This document shows, in pieces, positions 53,123 to 64,000 of a stretch of 64,000 nt of DNA. Source of the stretch: Sphingomonas sp. NFR04 (GTDB lineage: Bacteria; Pseudomonadota; Alphaproteobacteria; Sphingomonadales; Sphingomonadaceae); NCBI RefSeq assembly GCF_900114095.1, contig NZ_FORV01000007.1, positions 1-64,000 on the forward strand, written 5' to 3'. Under the pieces are notes generated by a model. That model searched no databases. It saw only the letters and a program-made list of their open reading frames with translations, and had not been told where the DNA came from. The stretch's first letter is position 1. Every line of letters begins with the position of its first letter. A program made the translations under genes and the position numbers.

Positions 53123-55432
53123 TTAGATCCCGACCTTCAGCGTCAGGAAGAACTGCTGCGGTGCGCCGACCATCAGCGTCTGGTTGTCGCCGCTGTTGCC
53201 GAAGCCGTTGGTGCCGATCGTCGAGATGTACTTCTTGTCGAACAGGTTGGTCACATTGCCCTGCAGTTCCAGCTTCCGCCCGCCCAGGTCGAACTTGTAG
53301 CCGAGCGTGGCATCCACCACCACGCGGCCGTCGACATACTGGTCGTTGGTGTAAGTGAAGTAGCGCTTGCTCATGTAGTTGGCGCCGACGCGGGCATTGA
53401 AGCCCTGGCCGGACCAGGTGACTTCGCCCTTCAGCATGTGCTTGGGCGAATCGACCACCGTCTTGCCCTTGGTCGGGATCACTGCCGTCGCCGTGACGAC
53501 GTCGTCCCGATAGGTCGAGTCGTTGTAGCTGTACGAGGCGAACAGCCCGAAGCCCATCGGCAGGCGCACGTCGCCGGTCGCCTCGACGCCCACCGAGCGC
53601 GCGTCGCCGACATTCTGCAGGATCGCCGGGTTGCCGACGATGCCGGCGCTGGTCGTCACGGCCAGCAGGCGGTTGCGGAAGTTGACATAATAGCCGGCCA
53701 GCGAGCCGGTGAAGATGCCGTTGCGATAGCGACCGCCCACTTCATAGGTGTCGGACGCTTCGGGCTTGAGCTTGGTCGCGCCGCTGTTGAGCGCATCGAA
53801 GCCCGCCTGGGTCGTCGCGAACGGGCCGCTGGTGGCGGCCGACACGAAGGCGCGGGTCACCTGGGTGAAGCCGGCGAACAGCTCGGCATTGTCGGTCACC
53901 CGGTAGTTGAGGCCGGCGTGCGGCTGGAACCAGTCGGTCACCTTGATGCGGCCGCCGGCGAGCCCGCCCGCGACGATCGGCGTGGCATGGTTGGTGACGG
54001 CGAAGCCCTTCCAGCCCAGGTTCGCGGTCAGCGCACCCAGCTCGATCTTGTCCTGCACATAATATTGGAAGGTGTCGGTCTGGTACTTCCAGTACCACTG
54101 GGTGGCGAACGGGTTGCTCTGGAAGCTCAGGCTGTCGCGGCCCGGGTTGGTGCGGCTGTCGAGCGCGTAGAAGCGGCGCGCCTGGCGGAAATCGTTGCGC
54201 TCGTACCAGCCGCCGACGGTCACGTCGTTGAAGCCGAGCTTGGTGCCGATATTGCCGAACACGCCGCCACGACGGACGTCATATTCGGTGGTGCGCAGCG
54301 ACATCGGTACGCCATTGGGCGAGGCGACATAGGGCGTGTACCACAGGCCCTGGCCATGGTTGTTGTGGAAATAGCCCTTGAGTACGCCGTGGACCGTCGC
54401 GCTGCCGGTCGTCTCCAGGCCCGCCGAGGCGAGATAGTCGCGGCGCAGGCCCGCGGCGTTGTAATAGGCATCGTCGGGGTTGAGGAACGGCGCCGGATAG
54501 ACCTTGCCGGCTCCCGGATTGGTCGGCGTCACCCCGGTATAGCCGGTATTCGCGCCGATGTCCGAGACGAGGATCGCCTTGGCGTAATCGTTCGAGATAT
54601 TGTCCCAGTTGTAGCCGAGGCGCTTGATCATATCGAGCGACATGTCCTGATAGTCGTTCTCGCGACGATCGGAGAAGTCGAACGTGCCCACCGCACGCAG
54701 CTCCGGCGTGATCGGGGTGACGACCTTGCCGTTGACCTGGTTGATGCGCTGCGCCCCCCAGCCCTTCCACTTGTCGGTATCCGAGTGGAGGTAGGAGAGA
54801 TAGGCGCGGGTGCCGCCCGGGGTCAGCTCGCCGAAATCGAGCCGGCCGAACACGCGCCAGAAATTGTCGCTGCCGCCGGTGGCGTTGAGGTCGATGCCCA
54901 GCTTCTCCTTGGGATCGCTCGACAGGAATTCTAGCGTGCCGCCGAGATTGTTGGTCGCCTGGGTGTCGATCCCGCCCGAGCCCTGGGAGACGCGGGTCTC
55001 GGCGATGTTCTCGCTGATGATCGCGCGGCTGATGTGCAGGCCGTTGACGTTGCCGTAGCTGGCGTCGCCGAGCGGGATGCCGTCCAGGGTGAAGCCCAGC
55101 TGGTTCTGGTTGAAGCCGCGGATCGACACGCGCTGCGCCCATTCATAAGCGCCGAACGGATCGGCGCCCTGGAAGTTGACGCCGGGCAGCTTCTCGATCG
55201 CCTTGAGCGGGCTGGTGCCCGGCGCGAGCAGCGCGATGTCGGCCTGGGTCAGCGTCTGGATCTGGCGGGTCTCGCCCTTGCCGATCACGACGATGTCGTC
55301 GGCGCCGCTCTGCGGCTGGGTGTCGTCGATCAGCGTGGCGGTGGGCGCAGTCTGCGCGAGGGCCGCGCCGGCAGTGAACAGCGACGTACCGGCGAGCAGG
55401 CCGGCGGCAAGCATACGGATGCGCATGCGCAT
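53123..55432 (-). CDS. TonB-dependent receptor
   Basis: A 769-residue outer-membrane receptor: signal peptide (LLAGTSLFTAGAALA), TonB-box-like DDIVVIGKGE near residues 45-54, plug (about 60-180, with ALLAPGTSPLKAIEKLPGVNFQGADPFGAYEWAQRVSIRGFNQNQLGFTLDGIPLG) and a 22-strand barrel. The plug's SYGNVNGLHISRAIISENIAETRVSQGSGG is well conserved in a sphingomonad group of unknown substrate. It imports a scarce ligand (iron chelate, cofactor or oligosaccharide). It stands alone, divergent from clpB. The start could also be the ATG six bases downstream (55426); the AAGGGG box serves either. Confidence 0.9.
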   Translation of the reverse strand: MRMRIRMLAAGLLAGTSLFTAGAALAQTAPTATLIDDTQPQSGADDIVVIGKGETRQIQTLTQADIALLAPGTSPLKAIEKLPGVNFQGADPFGAYEWAQRVSIRGFNQNQLGFTLDGIPLGDASYGNVNGLHISRAIISENIAETRVSQGSGGIDTQATNNLGGTLEFLSSDPKEKLGIDLNATGGSDNFWRVFGRLDFGELTPGGTRAYLSYLHSDTDKWKGWGAQRINQVNGKVVTPITPELRAVGTFDFSDRRENDYQDMSLDMIKRLGYNWDNISNDYAKAILVSDIGANTGYTGVTPTNPGAGKVYPAPFLNPDDAYYNAAGLRRDYLASAGLETTGSATVHGVLKGYFHNNHGQGLWYTPYVASPNGVPMSLRTTEYDVRRGGVFGNIGTKLGFNDVTVGGWYERNDFRQARRFYALDSRTNPGRDSLSFQSNPFATQWYWKYQTDTFQYYVQDKIELGALTANLGWKGFAVTNHATPIVAGGLAGGRIKVTDWFQPHAGLNYRVTDNAELFAGFTQVTRAFVSAATSGPFATTQAGFDALNSGATKLKPEASDTYEVGGRYRNGIFTGSLAGYYVNFRNRLLAVTTSAGIVGNPAILQNVGDARSVGVEATGDVRLPMGFGLFASYSYNDSTYRDDVVTATAVIPTKGKTVVDSPKHMLKGEVTWSGQGFNARVGANYMSKRYFTYTNDQYVDGRVVVDATLGYKFDLGGRKLELQGNVTNLFDKKYISTIGTNGFGNSGDNQTLMVGAPQQFFLTLKVGI

Positions 55433-55636
55433 GATCCCCTTGGGAAAGCACCAGGCCCCTCGCCCCGTGCTGCGCCGCCGCTACGCGTGTCGCGTTGCAA
55501 CATTCGATAGTTAACGCTTCACTACCGGGACTCCTGGGTGACAGCCCCGTGACAATTGGATTACGCTGCGGAAAAGACCGGATTTCCCGTTGTCGAGACC
55601 ATCGGCACTACGATACCCACAACCTACGTCGCCCCT

Positions 55637-55664
55637 CTTGTGTTGCCCATTTGCAACACTATCT
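55637..55664 (+). promoter_or_regulatory. Candidate heat-shock (RpoH) promoter of clpB with inner dyad
   Basis: CTTG (55637-55640) and CTATCT (55659-55664) are separated by 18 bases, close to alphaproteobacterial RpoH promoters (CTTG, 17-18 bases, CYTATNT). The spacer holds a perfect inverted repeat, TGTTGC-N6-GCAACA (55641-55658). It is about 30 bases upstream of the clpB ATG. Confidence 0.5.
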
Positions 55665-55692
55665 GCTGGTCAACGTCGAACAGGGATCAGGC

Positions 55693-58272
<2,580 letters not shown>

Positions 58273-59715
58273 TCACAGGGCGGCGTCGCCGAGCCCGAGC
58301 GAGCGGCGCGCCGCCTGATAGGATCGAAGGAAGGGGTCGAGCACCGCCCGATGGGGGGCGCTCGACCCCAGCGCCCGCGTGTAGATGGGTTCGCGCACCT
58401 GGCGCACGCTCGAGGTCGTCACCGCACGCTTGACGGTATGCGATTGCGCCATCTGCGGCTCGAACGTCATCCCGCAATGGCTGGCGATCCGCGGGATCCA
58501 ACTCGCCGGATCTTGGACCAGCGCGGCATAAGAGACCGACAGGATGCGATCCGGGTAGAGCTGCAGCCAATGGTCGCGCAGCATATCTTCCAGCGCGAAG
58601 TGGATGCCCATGTCCTCCAGGCTGAAGCTCCACCCCATCTCCACCGAGAATGGCGTCTTGAAGCAGGACCAGGCGACGTCCAGCACGTCGCGCTTCAGCC
58701 AGAGGATCGGTGCCTGGGGCAGCGCCGTCGCGACGATGCCGGTGAAGCGACTGGTATTGAGCGATTTGTCGATGACACGTCCTGCCGCTCCGTACCGCTC
58801 GGCAAGCAGGTGGTGATAGAGCGCCGCAAAGGCTGAAGCGGTCGTCGCATGCAGGTCGCCAGGCACCATCGGCCCGCCCACTGCGCGCGACGCGATCCCC
58901 AGCAGGTTGAGCTCGCCGCCGCCCGCTACGGTCGAGTGGCTCGCAAGGATCTGCTCGACGAGCGTCGTACCGGAGCGCGGGAGTCCGGTGACGAAGATCG
59001 AACGGCTCGGCGCCGTCTCGATCGTATCGCTCCTGCGCGGGAAGCGCTGGATCAAGGCGCGGGCAAAACGGCCGTCGTCGTCCGCCGAATAGCTGCGCGT
59101 CTCGCGCATCCGCGCCGCCGCTTCGACATAGAGCGATTCGGCAGCGTCGCCATCGCCGTCATCTTCGCGCGCCTTGGCCAACGCATAGAGCAAGGTCGCG
59201 AAATCCGACCTGTGGTCCCGCCTTGCGGCGTCGACTGCCCGAACCAGCCGCGCCACCGCCTCGGGGCGGCCGCGGCAGCCGCCGGCATGGACCCAGCTCA
59301 GCCAGGATGTGGCCGTCGCCTCGGGCATGGCGAGTACCCGGTCGAAACAGGCCAGCGCCGCTTCCGCCTCGTCGAGCTGGCTGAGCAGCGTGCCGAGAAA
59401 ATGCCAAACCTCCGCCGATGCGGGATGTTCGGCGGCGATGCGCTCAACCCATTCCCGGGCTGCATCGAACCGCCCGGCGCGCACCAGGAGATCGGCAAGG
59501 AAAAGGCCGCTTTCCAGCCCCGGAGCCGCCGTGCAAAACCGCCGCGCCGCATCGAGCGCCAGCGACCATTCGGCGGTTGCCGCGCAGAAGCGTGCGACCG
59601 CCCCCCATTGGGTGCCGAGCGGGGCAGCCGAGACCAGCAGATCGCGCACGATCGTCAATGCCGTATCCGGCTTGCCCTGATTCAGCGCCGCCACGAAATC
59701 GCGTATCGAAGCCAT
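58273..59715 (-). CDS. TPR-containing sulfotransferase family protein
   Basis: A 480-residue protein with N-terminal tetratricopeptide-like helices (about 10-200; DLLVRAGRFDAAREWVERIAAEHP, FLGTLLSQLDEAEAALACFDRVL) and a C-terminal sulfotransferase domain (about 238-470). The PAPS 5'-phosphosulfate loop is VTGLPRSGTTLVEQIL (residues 242-257) and the 3'-phosphate site is LKRDVLDVAWSCFKTPF (Arg342, Ser350). It probably moves sulfate from PAPS to a protein, peptide or small acceptor; TPRs suggest a protein partner. It follows the large Oar-like receptor, a pairing I know from other sphingomonads and related groups, function unknown. The start at 59715 avoids an earlier ATG that lies inside the terminator. 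Confidence 0.87.
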   Translation of the reverse strand: MASIRDFVAALNQGKPDTALTIVRDLLVSAAPLGTQWGAVARFCAATAEWSLALDAARRFCTAAPGLESGLFLADLLVRAGRFDAAREWVERIAAEHPASAEVWHFLGTLLSQLDEAEAALACFDRVLAMPEATATSWLSWVHAGGCRGRPEAVARLVRAVDAARRDHRSDFATLLYALAKAREDDGDGDAAESLYVEAAARMRETRSYSADDDGRFARALIQRFPRRSDTIETAPSRSIFVTGLPRSGTTLVEQILASHSTVAGGGELNLLGIASRAVGGPMVPGDLHATTASAFAALYHHLLAERYGAAGRVIDKSLNTSRFTGIVATALPQAPILWLKRDVLDVAWSCFKTPFSVEMGWSFSLEDMGIHFALEDMLRDHWLQLYPDRILSVSYAALVQDPASWIPRIASHCGMTFEPQMAQSHTVKRAVTTSSVRQVREPIYTRALGSSAPHRAVLDPFLRSYQAARRSLGLGDAAL

Positions 59716-59738
59716 CGTACCTGCTAGACCAATAAAAA

Positions 59739-59762
59739 GGGGGACCAGCACGCTGGTCCCCC
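59739..59762 (-). terminator. Terminator after the Oar-like receptor gene
   Basis: GGGGGACCAG and CTGGTCCCCC arms around CACG form a 10-pair perfect stem. On the minus strand it is followed by TTTTT. It lies between the receptor stop (59785) and the sulfotransferase start (59715), so receptor message should end here and only read-through would reach the sulfotransferase. Confidence 0.85.
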
Positions 59763-59784
59763 AACCCTTTCCGAGGATGCAGGC

Positions 59785-62700
59785 TTAGAAGCCGACCGCC
59801 AACTGGAAACGGAAGTAGCGCGGCTGCTGATAGCCCCGTGGCGTGCCGTAGTCGCCACGCGGACGGCCATTGCCCTGCGTGCCGGTTTCGTTCAGGTCGG
59901 TGACGCCCTTCTGGTTGAACAGGTTGAACACGTCGACGCGGAAGCTGGCGTCGAAGGCCTTGGTCGGCACCTTCGCGGTCATCGTCACGTTGGTGAAGAT
60001 CGTCCAGTCCGACTCGAGCTGGCTACCGCGCGGCGTGACGCTCAGCGAGGTGGTCGTGGTGTTGTTGGCGAAGCCCGCATAGGCCGGGTCGGTGATCACC
60101 TTCCCCGAACTGTCGAGGTTGCAGTAGAAGCCCGCCGCACCATAGGAGCCGGCAAAGGCATCGCGCTTCACCGGCACGCGGCCGATGCACCCGAACTTGC
60201 GCGGCGACAGCGCCTGGAACTGCGTGCCGAAGGTCAGCCATTCGGTGATCGCATAGGAGCCGAAGACCTTGATGTTGTGCCGCGCATGGCCCGGCAGATA
60301 GCCATAGGCACCGTCGGTGAGGCCGGGCTGGTCGAACGCGGTGGTGAGGCCCGAATCGTCCTGACCATTGTCCGAGCGGACGCCGCCTTCGATGTTCCCC
60401 TTGAGTTCGGACCAGGTGTAGGACCCGTCGAGGCTCCACTTGCCGTCAAAGTCGCGCGAGACCTTCGCCGTGATCGCCTTGTAGGTCCGCTTCGCCTTCG
60501 GGTAGCCGAGATCGCTCGCGCTGAAATCGACCGTCCGCAGCGTCGTTTCGCCGTTGATCGGCTCCGACAGCGTGATCCGCGACGCTGCACCCGGGTTGAC
60601 CAGGGCATATTGGTGGAAGCCGGTCCACAGGTCGTCGCAGCCCGCGATCTTCTGCTGGCTGCAATAGTTGAGCACCGCGGCGTCGATCGCGACGTCTTCC
60701 AGCGATTCGTTCAGCTTGCGATACTGGCCGAACAGGCTGACCGTGATGCGGCCGCCCAGGCTGCGTTCAATGCCGAAGGTATATTCGTCGACCGACTGCG
60801 GCTTGAGGTTCTTCGCCACCGTCGCCTCGGTCGGCGTTGCCCGGCCGTCCGAAGTGATGTCGCAGTTGAGAACGCCCGTGTCGGGGCAGGCCTGCGCATC
60901 GGCGAAGCCGAGCACCGGCGCGCCGAGCTTCGGCGTATTGTCCGAGTTGACGCCCTGGACCAGGAAGTAGCGGGTATAATCGAGTTCCGCGCCGGCCAGG
61001 CGGATGTTCGTGTTCGCCACCACCGGGATGAAATAGCGGCCGAACGAACCCCAGATCTTCGTCTTGCTGTCACCCCAGGGATCGAGCGCGAACGCCAGAC
61101 GCGGCCCCCACTGGTTGCCCGACTTGTAGAAGGTCTTGCCGTCGACGTTCTTGTTCTCGAAGCGATCGTTGCGGATGCCGAGGTTGAGGTTCAGGCGATC
61201 GTTGAGCAGCGACCACGAATCCTGCAGGTAGAAGGCATCGTTCTTCGACTTGAACGTACCGCCGTTCACGAACGTGCGGCCGGTGACGTAGAGCGTGTTC
61301 GGCGTGGTGACGTAAACGTCCCCGCCCACGCCCGAGTTGACGTAGGTCCAGGCGACGCCGCCGGTGTACGAGGTCGTGTTCCGGGTCGTCAGGTTTTCAC
61401 GGTCATAGCCGAACTTGAAGTGATGCTTGCCGAAGAGGTTGGCATACACGTCCACGTCGCCGCGATAGAACTCCCGCTGGTCGGAGCTCGCATCGATCGT
61501 GTTCAGCGAGTTTCCGGAAAGGGCCGGCGAGAAGTTGCCGCTGGTATCCGAGATGAACGGATAGTCGTTGCGGGTCGAGCCCGAAATGTCCTTGCTGCGG
61601 TTCTTGCCATAGGCACCCGACACCGTCAGCCAGTTGGTGAACTGGCCGGTGTAGCGCCCGACATAATTCTCGCCGCCCTCTTCGAGCACCGACGTGCTCA
61701 GATAGGCGCCGGTACGCGGACCGTCCTTGTCGACGCGCGTATCATAGCCGCCGCCACTCGCATCGGTGATGCCATAGCTCGCGATGCTGGTGGTCTTGCT
61801 CGAATCGAAATAGGTGAATTCGAGTCGCTGACCGTCGAAGGGGATGACGTCGATCTTGCCGCCCCAATAGGGCGAGGTGCTGCTCCGCTCCTCGCGGCGC
61901 AGGCCGGTGCTGTAGGGTGCCACCGCGACCCCACCCACGATGGTGTTCGGGTTCACCGTCAGCAGCGTGTCACCCTGCTTGATGTTGTTGGTCTGGTAGA
62001 AGCCGTAGAAGAAGATGTGGTCCTTCATGATCGGACCGGACAGCGAGACCAGCGTCTGCGTCGTCTCGCGCGTATCCTGCGAATTCTCGTCGACCAGCGT
62101 GTTCGGGCGCGTCTCGTAGAGGCCGTTCGGGATATAGTTGAACAGCACCTTGCCGTGGAACTCGTTGCCGCCCGAGCGGGTGGTCGCATTCACGAAGCCG
62201 CCGGTGAATCGGCCGAACTCGGCCGGGATGCTGCCGGTCTTCACTTCGATGGTGTTGTAGAGTTCGAACGGCACCTCGACCGAGCCCAACCCCTTGCGGA
62301 AATCGGTGATGTTGAGGCCGTTGATGAAATAGGTGTTTTCGGAAACCGAACCGCCGGCGATCGCCGGCAGGCTGCCGAACGCGGAATCCCCCAGGGTCGT
62401 GCCCGGGGCAAGCAGCACCACCGACGTAAGGTCGCGCGCCACCGGCACGCGGTCTTCGATCTCGGCGATGTTGATCACGGCGCCGGTGGTGGTGCGGTCG
62501 AAGTCGGAGACGCGCACGCGGCTTCCGGTCACGATGATCTCGCTGCCCGCAGCCGCGATGTCCGCATTCGACACCAGCTGGAAGCTGTTGCCGCCGCTCG
62601 CCTGCGTCAGGTCGACATTGTCGTCGCGGAAGGAACCGAAGCCGGTGGCCGAGATTTCGAAGGTATAGGCGCCCTGCGGGAGCAGCGGGATCCGATAGCT

Positions 62701-62940
62701 GCCGCTGCCATCGGTCTCTACCGATCGTTTGAAGCCCTGTGTGTTCGAGGTCACGCTGACCGTGGCGCCGGGGATCGGCTTGCCGTTCTTGTCGACGACG
62801 CGACCGGACGCGGTCACGTTGGTGAAGTCTTGTGCCGCCGCGGGCGCCGAAACGGCCACGGATGCGCATACGGTACCACCCAGCAGGGCGAGCACCGACA
62901 AAGCGGAGCCGCCCCGCAGCTTGATCTGCGTCTTCTTCAT
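59785..62940 (-). CDS. Large TonB-dependent receptor with carboxypeptidase-regulatory-like N-domain (Oar-like)
   Basis: A 1051-residue outer-membrane protein. The signal peptide ends PAAAQ (about residue 37). A carboxypeptidase-regulatory-like beta-sandwich follows (about 40-115: ASGRVVDKNGKPIPGATVSVTS...GSYRIPLLPQGAYTFEISATGF), then the TonB-box-like EIIVTGSR (about 133-140), a plug (about 145-265) and a large barrel ending YFRFQLAVGF, a classic outer-membrane terminal Phe. Oar-type proteins import or expose large ligands, and some act in protein or peptide secretion. The gene has a good ribosome-binding site (GAGGGAAATCG) and a long upstream regulatory region. Its downstream partner encodes a TPR-sulfotransferase. 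Confidence 0.9.
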   Translation of the reverse strand: MKKTQIKLRGGSALSVLALLGGTVCASVAVSAPAAAQDFTNVTASGRVVDKNGKPIPGATVSVTSNTQGFKRSVETDGSGSYRIPLLPQGAYTFEISATGFGSFRDDNVDLTQASGGNSFQLVSNADIAAAGSEIIVTGSRVRVSDFDRTTTGAVINIAEIEDRVPVARDLTSVVLLAPGTTLGDSAFGSLPAIAGGSVSENTYFINGLNITDFRKGLGSVEVPFELYNTIEVKTGSIPAEFGRFTGGFVNATTRSGGNEFHGKVLFNYIPNGLYETRPNTLVDENSQDTRETTQTLVSLSGPIMKDHIFFYGFYQTNNIKQGDTLLTVNPNTIVGGVAVAPYSTGLRREERSSTSPYWGGKIDVIPFDGQRLEFTYFDSSKTTSIASYGITDASGGGYDTRVDKDGPRTGAYLSTSVLEEGGENYVGRYTGQFTNWLTVSGAYGKNRSKDISGSTRNDYPFISDTSGNFSPALSGNSLNTIDASSDQREFYRGDVDVYANLFGKHHFKFGYDRENLTTRNTTSYTGGVAWTYVNSGVGGDVYVTTPNTLYVTGRTFVNGGTFKSKNDAFYLQDSWSLLNDRLNLNLGIRNDRFENKNVDGKTFYKSGNQWGPRLAFALDPWGDSKTKIWGSFGRYFIPVVANTNIRLAGAELDYTRYFLVQGVNSDNTPKLGAPVLGFADAQACPDTGVLNCDITSDGRATPTEATVAKNLKPQSVDEYTFGIERSLGGRITVSLFGQYRKLNESLEDVAIDAAVLNYCSQQKIAGCDDLWTGFHQYALVNPGAASRITLSEPINGETTLRTVDFSASDLGYPKAKRTYKAITAKVSRDFDGKWSLDGSYTWSELKGNIEGGVRSDNGQDDSGLTTAFDQPGLTDGAYGYLPGHARHNIKVFGSYAITEWLTFGTQFQALSPRKFGCIGRVPVKRDAFAGSYGAAGFYCNLDSSGKVITDPAYAGFANNTTTTSLSVTPRGSQLESDWTIFTNVTMTAKVPTKAFDASFRVDVFNLFNQKGVTDLNETGTQGNGRPRGDYGTPRGYQQPRYFRFQLAVGF

Positions 62941-64000
62941 CGATTTCCCTCGGTTTGCCCCGACCGAGTTCCCCAAGCCGGGGCCGTCTCCCAACTCCCT
63001 CCCGGCATAGCCCCATGCGCACCGGGAAGAGCTGCAACGAAGGAAGCAACGAACCCGGTCGGCTGTAAAGCTGTCATTCAGGTTCGGTATACACTTTCCC
63101 GAAGGTGTCTCCGCGCTGCAACACTACCGACGTAATATGTCTCAAACGCAACAATCTGCGATATTAAATGTTGGCGCACGGGGCATCCTGCCCAAACATG
63201 AGGCAGATTTCCACATATTGTCGCTTGCTATTCGAAGCCACGTGACAAGCTGCCGATGACCGCTGCCACCCCAGCAGACATGTCCAGCCGGATGATCCGA
63301 GCGTTCGAGCAGACCGCTGCCCCCGCAGAATTCGCGCGGTAGCTGTTTCCGCCGCAGCCGATCCGCGACGACGGGCGATGTTGCCTGCCGACTCGCCCAC
63401 GCAGGGGAGCGACAAACACCCACGCGGCGCAAGCGGCTTGATCGGAGGCATATCGACCGCGTCCTGCGGGTCCCGCTTGTCGAGCGCCACCGCTCCACAT
63501 CAACCATGTTGCCTTGCCACAACCAGACCGCCGCAACTCCTTGCAACGCTGTTGCGACAGTTCCGCGTCCTTCACGATTGGGGGGTTTCGCCGCCGCAAA
63601 CCAGACACATGATGCTGCGCACGCGTAGCAGCAACGGGCAACGTGGTCGCAATTCTCATCACCTGTCGCCTCCATGTCACAGGTGCGTAACTATATTTCT
63701 CACCAATCGTCTCAAAAGACACTAAATTCGGCAGTTGCGATCAGCACTGCGCATCAAAGCAGCATCTGGGCCGAGAACGCCTTGTTGCGGTGCAACATTT
63801 ATTCGCGTACCCCGCTCTTATCATTCTGTTTCGAACGCAAACTGTGTCCTTCGCGACACAGTTTGATACGAAATGGTAAGCATATACCTTGGCTTCCGCT
63901 TTACACCCCCACGTGAGAGCTTCATCCTTTTTGCAAGCTTCGCGACGGATTCAGGCAGCCGTTCGGCGAAGCGGGGAGACACCCCGCCCGGTCTTCGGGC
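62941..64000. other. 1.06-kb stretch without a supportable gene
   Basis: This stretch is less GC-biased than the coding regions and holds only short overlapping frames rich in Arg, Cys and Ser without domain character. The first 200 bases are probably the receptor promoter region and include TGCAACACT (63117-63125). The middle (63230-63660) is GC-mixed and could be a decayed gene, but no frame keeps a recognisable motif. TGCAACATT occurs at 63791-63799 and a strong dyad at 63838-63865, suggesting a second promoter near the right edge, perhaps for a gene beyond the window. Confidence 0.5.
63838..63865. promoter_or_regulatory. Eleven-base inverted repeat in the right-edge intergenic region
   Basis: CAAACTGTGTC and GACACAGTTTG are exact inverses separated by six bases (CTTCGC). 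The T-run is only internal, and AT-rich sequence with ATGGTAAGCATATACC follows. An operator or a processed RNA stem is more likely than a terminator. Confidence 0.5.

Noticed and set aside
59716..59751. Longer sulfotransferase start at 59751
   Set aside because: That ATG lies inside the perfect terminator hairpin of the preceding receptor gene and the added residues are not conserved-looking.
63142..63916. Several short frames at the right edge that might be a broken transposase
   Set aside because: No DDE, HUH or serine/tyrosine recombinase motif could be followed in any frame, and no terminal inverted repeats or target duplications were found.

Overview
The window looks like chromosomal DNA of a sphingomonad (Alphaproteobacteria, Sphingomonadaceae, Sphingomonas-like). 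The evidence is the high GC content, the hisS-prfA-prmC-DUF4167 and mdh-sucD-sucA-sucB-lpd gene orders, three TonB-dependent receptors, tandem DUF4139 proteins, and an ArsR-methyltransferase (SahR-type) regulator upstream of metF and a split metH. The assignment is inferred from protein character and synteny; no 16S gene is present.

Layout. 0.5-12.4 kb: polysaccharide flippase, CBS protein, a small membrane protein, two DUF4139 secreted proteins, a GH31 glycosidase, an overlapping four-gene transporter/acetyltransferase operon, phenylalanine hydroxylase and an S1/P1 nuclease. 12.4-17 kb: HisRS, RF1, RF1 methylase and an Arg-rich DUF4167 protein. 17-21.4 kb: an HxlR/PRISE-reductase divergent pair and a sugar-acid dehydratase divergent from a sugar dehydrogenase. 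21.6-27.6 kb: a complete RND efflux operon. 27.6-33.2 kb: tRNA-Gly, HemW, an LppC-like lipoprotein, RsmI, YraN, glutathione synthetase and DedA. 33.4-42 kb: TCA-cycle operon (Mdh, SucD, 2-oxoglutarate dehydrogenase E1/E2/E3) interrupted by a small GIY-YIG nuclease. 42-53 kb: FAD oxidoreductase, receptor, methionine operon, small lipoprotein and aldo/keto reductase. 53-63 kb: receptor, ClpB, TPR-sulfotransferase and a large Oar-like receptor. The last 1.06 kb carries no gene I can support.

How the genes work together. Mdh, SucD and the SucA/SucB/Lpd complex form a TCA module without sucC. SahR, MetF and the two MetH parts form a folate/homocysteine methylation unit under a perfect palindromic operator. 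HisRS, RF1 and PrmC serve translation; PrmC methylates the RF1 GGQ loop made from the gene just upstream. The Oar-like receptor and TPR-sulfotransferase form a two-gene module of unknown substrate.

The most unusual signal is a layer of palindromic intergenic repeats. Three elements of exactly 97 bp (10472-10568, 31146-31242, 45600-45696) have the paired-hairpin form of REPINs. A related hairpin repeat brackets the GIY-YIG nuclease gene (40086-40538) in inverted orientation, with compensatory stem changes. That cassette, a nuclease gene between inverted REP-like hairpins inside a core metabolic operon, is my best candidate for an undescribed nuclease-associated repeat system. A third GC-rich, CT/GA-biased palindromic family occurs at six junctions. 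No insertion sequence, prophage or CRISPR array was seen.
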